5,079 bases of DNA from CANHEE01 sp043777755 (GCA_043777755.1 JAYWHK010000026.1:1-5079), one strand, 5' to 3'. Positions 1 through 5,061 are shown, numbered from the stretch's first letter. A program made the numbers and translations. The notes: generated by a model from the sequence alone, not told the origin.

Positions 1-36
1 AAAAAATCTATTTTTTAATCAAAAAAATTTTTATTT

Positions 37-519
37 ATGAAAGCAAAATTAATTCTATTTGTTTTATTTTTTATTGGAAAAAACCTTGTTGTAGCGCAAT
101 CGCTTGCAACATTGAGAGGAGTACTAACTGACAAAAGTGGGGAAACCATCATTGGCGCAAGCGTCATTCTTTTCAAAGACCGTGTTAAAAAAGCGGCGAC
201 TTCTACGGGTATTGATGGCGATTACAGTGTCAATACAGATGGAGGAACGTATGATGTGGAATTTTCTTGCGTAGGACTAAAGACTTTGCGCATTAATAAT
301 GTTGTACTTCATGCTGGTCAAATTGTTAAATTGAATGAAATATTAGAAGAAAGCCCTGAGGTTCTTCCTTATTGTCGATATATTCATAGACTTCCTATTA
401 TAGAACAAGACAATACAAGTGCCAGTTTTAGACTTGATAAGGAACAAATCAAAAATTTGCCAACTCGGGATATTTCAAATATGGCAAATCTAAATTGGAA
501 TATTTTGACAAGGTATTGA
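37..519 (+). CDS. Exported carboxypeptidase-regulatory-like domain protein, probable truncated TonB-dependent receptor
   Basis: Encodes 160 residues. The start has a basic residue pair, a hydrophobic stretch and a likely signal peptidase I site after VVA (residue 20). Residues about 26-104 resemble the carboxypeptidase-regulatory-like beta-sandwich at the front of SusC/RagA-type receptors, with LRGVLTDKSGETIIGASV, a central TGIDGDYSV and a late VGLKTLRI. Residues about 119-150 (LPIIEQDNTSAS, then EQIKNLPTRDIS) match the linker and start of the plug domain in Bacteroidota TonB-dependent receptors. Such receptors usually run to 700-1000 residues, but this frame stops ten residues later (NLNWNILTRY). 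No plug or barrel continues in the next 57 bases. The TonB-linked receptor function is therefore probably lost, although a short stand-alone protein cannot be excluded. The start is the only ATG before the signal peptide. TATTTTTT at 9-16 is a poor -7 match, so the true promoter may lie outside the window. Confidence 0.7.
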   Translation: MKAKLILFVLFFIGKNLVVAQSLATLRGVLTDKSGETIIGASVILFKDRVKKAATSTGIDGDYSVNTDGGTYDVEFSCVGLKTLRINNVVLHAGQIVKLNEILEESPEVLPYCRYIHRLPIIEQDNTSASFRLDKEQIKNLPTRDISNMANLNWNILTRY

Positions 520-573
520 TTCCTTAAATTTCTCAAAACGGCTATTTTTTATAGAACAAATTTTTTTATTTTT

Positions 574-604
574 TTTGTGTTATCAATCGAAATTAGTATT
601 TTTG
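574..604 (+). promoter_or_regulatory. Bacteroidota-type promoter of the toxin-antitoxin operon
   Basis: TTTG (574-577) and TATTTTTG (597-604) match the -33 (TTTG) and -7 (TAnnTTTG) elements of the Bacteroidota housekeeping sigma factor, with 19 bp between them. Transcription would start near 610, giving a leader of only about 9 bases before the ATG at 619. This also decides the start of the antitoxin gene: the in-frame GTG at 577 lies inside the promoter. Confidence 0.75.
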
Positions 605-612
605 CAAAAATA
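597..612 (+). promoter_or_regulatory. Perfect 16-bp palindrome, candidate autorepression operator
   Basis: TATTTTTGCAAAAATA is its own reverse complement. Its left half is the -7 element and its right half reaches the expected transcription start, so a bound dimer would block RNA polymerase. Type II toxin-antitoxin operons are usually repressed by their own antitoxin through such palindromes. However, this antitoxin family has no DNA-binding domain I can point to, and TATTTTTGCA is also a common promoter sequence, so the operator role is inference. Confidence 0.4.
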
Positions 613-618
613 TATATT

Positions 619-864
619 ATGCAAGCATTGACAATTCAAAGTTCTATTAGCATAGAACAACTTTTTACAATTGTAAAACAATTGCCTATTGTGGATAAAA
701 TGAACCTTTACCAAGAGTTAAAGGCTGCAATTTTAGAAGAAGAACCGATAGATAGCAAGGAAGCTATTTTGTCTGGTTTGAAAATAGCTATGTCCGAAGT
801 AGAGCTACATCAATCAGGAAAAGTAAAGTTACAAACAGCTAAAGAGTGGTTGAATGGCTTATAA
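619..864 (+). CDS. Type II toxin-antitoxin system antitoxin (addiction module protein)
   Basis: Encodes 81 residues from the ATG at 619. A longer reading from GTG 577 is rejected because it would start inside the promoter. The protein is short, helical and acidic in the middle (ILEEEPID, residues 38-45). It has an N-terminal half of the type SIEQLFTIVKQLPIVDKMNLYQEL and a C-terminal ELHQSGKVKLQTAKEWLNGL that resembles the toxin-wrapping tail of short antitoxins paired with RelE/ParE-like toxins. Family assignment rests on this pattern and on the overlapping downstream toxin gene. Its role would be to bind and neutralise the toxin in the cytoplasm and perhaps to repress the operon. The gene ends within the toxin start (ATGGCTTATAA), so the two are probably translationally coupled. 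Confidence 0.75.
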   Translation: MQALTIQSSISIEQLFTIVKQLPIVDKMNLYQELKAAILEEEPIDSKEAILSGLKIAMSEVELHQSGKVKLQTAKEWLNGL

Positions 865-1186
865 TATAATTGTTACTCCTCATTTTGACAAAAGGGCAAA
901 GCCTCTTTTGAAAAAGTATAAATCTCTGAAAAATGAGATAGCTGCACTAATTGACACATTAGCTGAAAATCCTATACAAGGCGACAGGATTACAGTGGAT
1001 TGTTATAAAATTAGATTATCTATTGCTTCCAAGGCAAAAGGTAAAAGTGGCGGAGCAAGGGTTATTACTTGTGTAAAAGTACAAGATGAAAATGTCTTTT
1101 TATTGTCTATTTATGATAAAAGTGAACAAAGTGACATCTCTAACCATGATTTAAATGATATTCTTTCCGCTTACGATTTGACGTAG
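854..1186 (+). CDS. Type II toxin-antitoxin system RelE/ParE family toxin
   Basis: Encodes 110 residues, a normal length for the RelE/ParE fold. The order of elements fits: an N-terminal strand (YNIIVTPHFDKRAK), a helical pair (LLKKYKSLKNEIAALIDTLAENP, about 18-40), then a beta-sheet with YKIRLSIASKAKGKSGGARV (51-70), ITCVKV (71-76) and VFLLSIYDKSEQSDIS (81-96). The basic GKSGGARVI segment and the LLSIYDKSE strand are typical of a RelE-like subgroup often annotated in Bacteroidota and Cyanobacteria. RelE members cut mRNA on the ribosome and ParE members poison gyrase. I cannot tell which applies here, though the basic active-face residues favour an RNase. The start overlaps the antitoxin by 11 bases. 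The gene converges with lpxH, with 4 bases between the stops. Confidence 0.85.
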   Translation: MAYNIIVTPHFDKRAKPLLKKYKSLKNEIAALIDTLAENPIQGDRITVDCYKIRLSIASKAKGKSGGARVITCVKVQDENVFLLSIYDKSEQSDISNHDLNDILSAYDLT

Positions 1187-1202
1187 TACATCATTCGTAA
1201 GC
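1169..1202. repeat. 8-bp inverted repeat spanning the convergent stop codons
   Basis: GCTTACGA (1169-1176) and TCGTAAGC (1195-1202) are perfect reverse complements around an 18-base loop that contains both stop codons (TAG 1184-1186 on the plus strand, TGA 1193-1191 on the minus strand). It could act as a weak two-way terminator for the converging transcripts. Neither side has a convincing T tract, so this role is uncertain. Confidence 0.4.
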
Positions 1203-1973
1203 ATATTCTACCGATACCGCTTCTGTTTCAAAAAAGGCAACTTGCATTTTTTCTCCATCAAAAAAAGCATAAGAATTATAATTAAGCCAATCGCCAGTAT
1301 TGATGTATTTTGTACTTTTATTTTTTAAAGTAAAATCAATAGGAAGATGGCGATGCCCAAACACAAAATACTGTATATCAGTATTTTGTGTTATTTTTCT
1401 TTCACAATATGCGACTAACCATTCTTTGTTTGCACCGAGCCAATCACGGCGTTTGAGGTATTTGACTTCACGGCTTTTTCCCGACCAATAGTTTGCCAAA
1501 CGGATGCCAAAATTCGGATGAATGCGTTCAAAAAGCCACTGACACAAAGGATTTGTGAAGACTTTTTTCATCAATTTGTACCCAATATCATCAGGACCAA
1601 GTCCATCACCGTGACCTATAAAAAATGTTTTGCCTTGAATCGTTTTCGTAATTGGTTTTCGATAGGTTGGAATACCAAATTCTTTTTCAAAATAATCGAA
1701 CATCCAAATATCGTGGTTGCCCGTAAAAAAATAAATTGGAACTCCATCATCACGCAGTTCTGCAATTTTTCCAAAGAAACGAGCATAGCCTTTCGGTATC
1801 ACCGTGCAGTATTCAAACCAAAATTCAAAAATATCACCAATCAAATAAATGGCTTCAGCATCTTTTGCAGCCATATCCAACCAACGGACAAATTGTCGCT
1901 CTCGCTCAATGCTGCTCACTCGTGCGCCTACGCCTAAGTGTAGATCAGATACAAAATATGTTTTTTTTGTCAT
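1191..1973 (-). CDS. lpxH: UDP-2,3-diacylglucosamine diphosphatase (LpxH-type calcineurin-like phosphoesterase)
   Basis: Encodes 260 residues, slightly longer than the roughly 240 of the E. coli enzyme. LpxH hydrolyses UDP-2,3-diacylglucosamine to lipid X and UMP, the fourth step of lipid A synthesis, at the cytoplasmic face of the inner membrane. All metal-binding motifs of the calcineurin-like fold are present in order: D10-L-H12 (SDLHLG), G46-D47 (GDIFEFWFEY), G85-N86-H87-D88 (GNHDIW), G120-H121-G122-D123 and G206-H207-R208-H209. GDIFEFWFEY and the basic insert GKSREVKYLKRRDW (165-178) fit LpxH better than a generic phosphoesterase, although the paralogue LpxG or an LpxH2-like protein remains possible. 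The ATG at 1973 starts just before the first beta strand. A TACCTTTG -7 element sits about 20 bases upstream. Codons 2-5 include a run of eight A, a possible slippage site. Confidence 0.9.
   Translation of the reverse strand: MTKKTYFVSDLHLGVGARVSSIERERQFVRWLDMAAKDAEAIYLIGDIFEFWFEYCTVIPKGYARFFGKIAELRDDGVPIYFFTGNHDIWMFDYFEKEFGIPTYRKPITKTIQGKTFFIGHGDGLGPDDIGYKLMKKVFTNPLCQWLFERIHPNFGIRLANYWSGKSREVKYLKRRDWLGANKEWLVAYCERKITQNTDIQYFVFGHRHLPIDFTLKNKSTKYINTGDWLNYNSYAFFDGEKMQVAFFETEAVSVEYAYE
1361..1402 (+). terminator. Candidate plus-strand intrinsic terminator lying antisense within lpxH
   Basis: A perfect 13-bp inverted repeat, ACACAAAATACTG (1361-1373) and CAGTATTTTGTGT (1379-1391), encloses a 5-base loop. 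On the plus strand it is followed by TTATTTTTCTTT. That is the layout of a factor-independent terminator, although only 4 of the 13 pairs are G-C. It lies 175 bases beyond the toxin stop and would end read-through from the toxin-antitoxin operon. On the minus strand the same bases encode LpxH residues around TQNTDIQYFVF, so the repeat must also satisfy coding constraints. Confidence 0.45.
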
Positions 1974-1993
1974 TAAAAAGAATAATTAAGACA

Positions 1994-2024
1994 CAAAGGT
2001 AAGGAAAAGGTGCTAATAAAAAAA
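1994..2024 (-). promoter_or_regulatory. Probable lpxH promoter
   Basis: On the minus strand TACCTTTG (2001 down to 1994) matches the TAnnTTTG -7 consensus. At the expected 19-bp spacing there is only TTTT (2024-2021), so the -33 element is weak. Transcription would start near 1988, giving a leader of about 15 bases. The weak -33 region falls in the T-rich tail of the hairpin at 2028-2052. The same TACCTTTG occurs before coaX. Confidence 0.6.
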
Positions 2025-2052
2025 TAAGGCACTGACAAATAATGTCAGCACC
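2013..2052 (-). terminator. Intrinsic terminator-like hairpin, minus strand
   Basis: CTGACA (2032-2037) and TGTCAG (2043-2048) form a 6-bp stem around a 5-base loop. A two-base mismatch follows, then an outer GG/CC pair (2028-2029 with 2051-2052). Read on the minus strand, the stem is followed by GCC and then TTATTTTTTTATTAG, a good T-rich tail. It could end a transcript starting at the 2139-2168 promoter, or read-through from the coaX-outer membrane protein operon. Confidence 0.55.
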
Positions 2053-2133
2053 CTATATAACCCCAAAAAACCAAATGAAAACATTCTTTATGTTTTCTAT
2101 ATGAATATAGAAAAAATTATATTTATCAAAATT
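2014..2133 (-). ncRNA. Candidate small RNA (or long structured lpxH leader)
   Basis: On the minus strand a well-spaced promoter (2168-2139) predicts a start near 2133, and a hairpin with a T-rich tail ends near 2014. This gives an RNA of about 120 nt in a gap without a conventional gene. Within it lie two alternative AT-rich hairpins (2077-2097 and 2093-2114) and the terminator-like hairpin (2028-2052). I cannot match it to a known RNA family by eye; a 6S-like or regulatory RNA is possible but untested. The alternative is a 5' leader of lpxH with an attenuator. A 23-codon reading frame (2084 to 2013) also lies inside it. Confidence 0.35.
2077..2114. repeat. Two overlapping, mutually exclusive hairpins
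   Basis: GAAAACAT (2077-2084) and ATGTTTTC (2090-2097) form a perfect 8-bp stem with a 5-base loop. TTTTCTATA (2093-2101) and TATAGAAAA (2106-2114) form a perfect 9-bp stem with a 4-base loop. Both use TTTTC at 2093-2097, so only one can form at a time. Nearly all pairs are A-T, so stability is modest and a chance origin is possible. Confidence 0.45.
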
Positions 2134-2138
2134 TAATG

Positions 2139-2168
2139 CAAAGATACGAATTATTTTATTTTTGTCAA
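2139..2168 (-). promoter_or_regulatory. Bacteroidota-type promoter downstream of the outer membrane protein gene
   Basis: On the minus strand TTG (2168-2166) is followed after exactly 19 bp by TATCTTTG (2146-2139). This is the same spacing as the promoters at 574-604 and 4365-4395. It points towards lpxH but lies 166 bases from the lpxH start, with a terminator-like hairpin between. That favours a separate short transcript. Confidence 0.55.
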
Positions 2169-2206
2169 TATCTACTTAACAAATAAATTGCATCAATTAC
2201 AAATAT

Positions 2207-3568
2207 CTAATTAAATCTACGCTTATAAAACCAAGAGTTGTCATTAAATGTCAAGCCAAGCGTTGTTTTGAAGTAATTTTGTTTTAAAGCATCTGTTCCT
2301 AATTTGCCAATTTCAAATCCAAAATTCAAGAAGGAAATCTGTTGGCGTGGCAAAATCAATGGCAATCCAAAACCTATTGAAGCACTTGTTCCTTTGACTT
2401 GCTGATTGTTTAGGCTTCGTGGGTCAGACCAAGAGTTCACACCAAAACGGTAGCTGATACGACGAGTATATTTGTTGTAAGAGTTTGCTTCAGGCGTATA
2501 TTCTACACCTGCACCAATGCGAGAAGTATTAGACAAAGTTTCGCTTTTTGCATCATTTTTGTATTGATTCCAAGCTCCATACGTATAATTAACGCCCAAA
2601 CGCAACTTTGTTCCCTTTTGAAAACAAACGCCCATACTTACTTCGGCTGGTAATTTTCCTTTGCCCGTAATGCCGTCTGTACGCTCTTTGAGAATTGTAT
2701 CTACTGCTGGTCCCGTTATATTTGAAATGTAAGAATAATTGGTACGGGTATAGATTCCATTGACAACTGTATTGAAATTCGTTGCGCTATTTCCGTAGAT
2801 TCCAAAGATAAGTTTTTTGCCAGAAGGTTCTTTTTTACCTTTTTCACCTGTTTTCATGAAATCATAAACGTATTGCGTTCCGATATTCCATACAAAACCA
2901 CGGTAAGTCGTGTTGTCAATCAATCTATTTTGGTAATAATATTGCAAATCGCTAAACTCAATGCTTCTATCACTTCTGCTTCTTCCAAAAAGATAGCCCA
3001 AATTAAGACCAACTGCAACATTTTTGAATGCAATACTATTGCCCCAAAAAAACTTGTATGTACCGCCAGTTCCTGTGTAAGCAAAACTTGTTTTACCAGC
3101 ATTTGGAACTACTTTTGTCGATTGGACATTGTAAGCGATGTTGCTAAAAGGCACTAAACCAAAGTGCATACCAAGGGAGTATGTTGATTTTTTTCTTTTA
3201 TCAAAAAGCTCATTCACCTGATTTTTTAGAGGAAAACCAAGTGCCAAATAATTGATAGCACCATGATTGGTTTTTACGCTTGTCACTTTATCTTCAATCG
3301 TTGAACGACGATAATTGAGTCCCAGCTCATAAGAAGTTGATTTTAAAAAAGCCGAAGCCGCAGGATTTTGAAGGTTAAGGTGATAAGCATCTTGAAAAGT
3401 TGCTGAAAGATTACCCATCGCTGCGCTCGCTGCAAAATTCTGATTGACCAAATCACCAAGTCCCAAACGTGAAAATGGAGAATTGTCATTTGGTGGAGTT
3501 GGTTCACCTGTTTGCGCTTTCAAAATAGCGGTAAAAAGGAAAAAAATACCTGTAATGTAGTGTTTCAT
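2207..3568 (-). CDS. Outer membrane beta-barrel protein (FadL-like fold), coaX-linked
   Basis: Encodes 453 residues. A signal peptide is evident (MKHYITGIFFLFTAILKA, cleavage likely after A18). The mature start carries SPFSRLGLGDL (30-40), AMGNLSATFQDAYHLNLQNPAA (50-71) and then many alternating amphipathic strands rich in Y, G and N, as in the Bacteroidota family with SPYSRYGLGDL and NPAS motifs. It ends in TTLGLTFNDNSWFYKRRFN, a typical last strand plus basic tail for this family. These proteins are predicted FadL/OMPP1-like barrels of unknown substrate. In many Bacteroidota a homologue follows coaX and precedes lptC and other envelope genes; that is family knowledge, and lptC is not next here. 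The gene starts 2 bases after the coaX stop, so it is almost certainly co-transcribed. The specific function is unknown. Confidence 0.8.
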   Translation of the reverse strand: MKHYITGIFFLFTAILKAQTGEPTPPNDNSPFSRLGLGDLVNQNFAASAAMGNLSATFQDAYHLNLQNPAASAFLKSTSYELGLNYRRSTIEDKVTSVKTNHGAINYLALGFPLKNQVNELFDKRKKSTYSLGMHFGLVPFSNIAYNVQSTKVVPNAGKTSFAYTGTGGTYKFFWGNSIAFKNVAVGLNLGYLFGRSRSDRSIEFSDLQYYYQNRLIDNTTYRGFVWNIGTQYVYDFMKTGEKGKKEPSGKKLIFGIYGNSATNFNTVVNGIYTRTNYSYISNITGPAVDTILKERTDGITGKGKLPAEVSMGVCFQKGTKLRLGVNYTYGAWNQYKNDAKSETLSNTSRIGAGVEYTPEANSYNKYTRRISYRFGVNSWSDPRSLNNQQVKGTSASIGFGLPLILPRQQISFLNFGFEIGKLGTDALKQNYFKTTLGLTFNDNSWFYKRRFN

Positions 3569-3570
3569 AT

Positions 3571-4299
3571 TTAATTATAATTCAAAATAACATTCAAACC
3601 AGTCAAAACAAGGTTTGAATCTGCAAATATCTTATTTTTTAATTGTTTTACAAAGGAATCTGAATTTCCTCCTGTTAAAAGTGTTTGTATTTTTCCAAAA
3701 CGTTGTATGTAAGCGTCAATAAAACCTTGCATTTCGTAAGTTGCGCCGAGTTCAACACCTGTTTGCAAAGCTGTTTTTGTATCGTTTCCGTAAAGCAAAT
3801 CATTTTGTTCAGCCCGTTCAGCCAAGGGCAATTTGGCAGTAAAATGGTGCATCGCTTCAAAACGCATCGTCACGCCAGGTGTAATATTTCCGCCTAAAAA
3901 TTCGCCTTTTGCATTGATAAAGTTATAGGTTGTACACGTTCCGCAATCAATTGTTAGGCAATTTTCATTAGGAAAAAGATAGTTCGCTGCTACGACACTT
4001 GCCAAACGGTCTTTACCCAAAGTTTGCGGAGTTGCATAAAGGTTTTTTATCGGAATTGGCGTTTCGGCAGAAAGAAAAATAACATTTTTTTGTTGTTGCA
4101 AAAAAGCAATAACGTCTTCCGAAACTGTTCCTGAAGCGGATAAAATCGTTTTTTCAATCTTATTTTTTTGAAAAAAATCTTGTACAAAAACAAACGTTAA
4201 GTCTTCTTCGAGTATAATTTTTTTTTCTAAAAAAATATTTTCTCGAAAAAGAGCCAATTTTGCCCGTGTGTTGCCAACGTCAATGATAAGGTTGTGCAT
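3571..4299 (-). CDS. coaX: Type III pantothenate kinase
   Basis: Encodes 242 residues, normal for CoaX. It phosphorylates pantothenate with ATP, the first step of coenzyme A synthesis, in the cytoplasm, usually as a dimer and with a monovalent cation. The ASKHA-fold motifs are all present: phosphate 1 loop IDVGNTRAKLALF (D7, G9, N10, T11), the pantothenate-side GKDR (G95-R98) containing the catalytic aspartate D97, TIDCGTCTTYN (116-126, phosphate 2 with D118, G120, T121), GGNITPGVTMRFEAM (136-150), and the C-terminal LLTGGNSD (207-214) of the adenosine site. No key residue appears lost. The ATG at 4299 directly precedes the first strand. A TACCTTTG -7 element lies about 40 bases upstream. The outer membrane protein gene follows 2 bases after the stop, giving a two-gene operon. 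Confidence 0.95.
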   Translation of the reverse strand: MHNLIIDVGNTRAKLALFRENIFLEKKIILEEDLTFVFVQDFFQKNKIEKTILSASGTVSEDVIAFLQQQKNVIFLSAETPIPIKNLYATPQTLGKDRLASVVAANYLFPNENCLTIDCGTCTTYNFINAKGEFLGGNITPGVTMRFEAMHHFTAKLPLAERAEQNDLLYGNDTKTALQTGVELGATYEMQGFIDAYIQRFGKIQTLLTGGNSDSFVKQLKNKIFADSNLVLTGLNVILNYN

Positions 4300-4336
4300 A
4301 ATTAAATAGTCCTAAGTCAATAAGTCATAAATCACG

Positions 4337-4344
4337 CAAAGGTA
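4337..4344 (-). promoter_or_regulatory. Probable coaX operon promoter -7 element
   Basis: On the minus strand TACCTTTG (4344 down to 4337) fits the TAnnTTTG consensus and equals the lpxH -7 element. No TTG is found at 19 bp upstream (AAAT at 4367-4364), so the -33 half is missing or replaced by an activator. The predicted leader is about 30 bases and contains two copies of TAAGTCA in plus-strand orientation. Confidence 0.5.
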
Positions 4345-4364
4345 GTTGTTCCAAGCGCATATTA

Positions 4365-4395
4365 TTTGTTTTTTCATAAAAAATAATTAACTTTG
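4365..4395 (+). promoter_or_regulatory. Bacteroidota-type promoter of the lipoprotein gene
   Basis: TTTG (4365-4368), 19 bp, then TAACTTTG (4388-4395) is a full match to the -33/-7 pair. The start of transcription would be near 4401, leaving about 10 bases before the ATG at 4412. It points away from the coaX promoter, and the two share the stretch around 4364-4368 as their -33 regions. Confidence 0.7.
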
Positions 4396-4411
4396 TTGAA
4401 AATTTCTAACG

Positions 4412-4951
4412 ATGAAGGCTTTTATACGATTTTTATTTCTTTTTTTTGCACTTGTTTTTTTTCAAAATTGTAAAAAAACAACAACTGACCCAAGCCCAAC
4501 GGTAATTATTCCACATTTATTGAACAATAGTAAAGGTTGTGGTGACTTTCAAGTTGCCCAAATTATCAACGATAATTATTTGATGATTGTCCGATTTGAT
4601 TATACAAAAATCAATTTCAAAACCGATTGGCAAGTTTTTGATGATGTCAGTGGAAAAGATTTTGTAGTGGTGGAATTGGTCGAAACGTGTAATCCTTACG
4701 TTTATTTTCAGAATTTTTGCAATGATACGCCAAAAACAATAGATTGTGGTGCTGCGAAAATTTGGGAACTCAAAAAAGCAAAAGTATCCTTTAAAGTAGA
4801 TAAAATATTGCCAAAATACGGAGAGGCTGTTTCTTATAAGGCGAGTGTTCTTGTAGAAAGTGCTGATTTCCAAGACTTTGCACTGAAAAAAATAAAGAGA
4901 ATAGATAAGATGTCTTTTACAGACGTTTTGGTAGGTTGGAATCCTGGGTAA
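4412..4951 (+). CDS. Putative lipoprotein of unknown function
   Basis: Encodes 179 residues, and I do not recognise the family. The N terminus has a basic start, a hydrophobic core rich in F and L and FFQNC ending at C20, a plausible though non-canonical lipobox. The KK after the cysteine is common in Bacteroidota lipoproteins. The residues after C20 (KKTTTDPSP) lack the acidic cluster of the surface-export signal, so a periplasm-facing anchor is more likely. The mature part looks mostly beta: VVVELV (85-90), KVSFKVDKILPKYG (124-137) and YKASVLVE (142-149). Four further cysteines (C43, C93, C103, C112) could form two disulfides. The gene has its own promoter and no same-strand partner in the window. 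The coding sequence for the signal peptide carries two T8 tracts and an A7 tract. Confidence 0.7.
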   Translation: MKAFIRFLFLFFALVFFQNCKKTTTDPSPTVIIPHLLNNSKGCGDFQVAQIINDNYLMIVRFDYTKINFKTDWQVFDDVSGKDFVVVELVETCNPYVYFQNFCNDTPKTIDCGAAKIWELKKAKVSFKVDKILPKYGEAVSYKASVLVESADFQDFALKKIKRIDKMSFTDVLVGWNPG

Positions 4952-5010
4952 GAAATGAAGATAATTAAAATGATGAAAAGAATTAAAAAAATATAACTGT
5001 TTAGCGTCTA

Positions 5011-5035
5011 AAAAAATTGAAGATTTTTTATTTTT
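5011..5035 (+). terminator. Weak AT-only hairpin after the lipoprotein gene
   Basis: AAAAAAT (5011-5017) and ATTTTTT (5023-5029) can pair around a 5-base loop, followed by ATTTTT. The stem has no G-C pair, so it may be a poor terminator or only base composition. It is the sole candidate for the end of the lipoprotein transcript in the 128 bases to the window edge. Confidence 0.25.
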
Positions 5036-5061
5036 ACCACGGAGAAACGGAGAATACAGAG
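5036..5061 (+). repeat. CACGGAG-type dispersed short repeat
   Basis: Three imperfect units in a row can be seen: CCACGGAGAA, ACGGAGAA and TACAGAG. Runs of ACCACGGAG, CACGGAG and CACAGAG units are found between genes in many bacterial genomes, often next to short open frames, including those for GxxExxY proteins. The match is from memory of the motif. An ATG at 5063 (ATGACAAAAAAATTAGC) follows it and stays open to the window edge, too short to judge. Confidence 0.5.

Noticed and set aside
542..576. A terminator after the receptor fragment (CTAT/ATAG at 542-554 plus T-rich runs)
   Set aside because: The stem is only 4 bp of mostly A-T pairs. The T runs are as easily explained by the upstream part of the toxin-antitoxin promoter.
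577..618. A longer antitoxin starting at GTG 577
   Set aside because: The start would lie inside the -33 element and upstream of the predicted transcription start. The ATG at 619 gives a normal-length antitoxin.
1518..1937. A 139-codon plus-strand frame opposite lpxH
   Set aside because: It lies entirely antisense to a gene with all LpxH motifs, its product shows no recognisable domain, and it has no promoter of the type seen elsewhere in the window.
2873..3157. Plus- and minus-strand frames inside the outer membrane protein gene
   Set aside because: They overlap the continuous 453-residue barrel gene in other frames, with no supporting motif.
4517..4873. A 118-codon minus-strand frame opposite the lipoprotein gene
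   Set aside because: It is antisense to a gene with a clear promoter and signal peptide, and its composition is what antisense AT-rich DNA gives.
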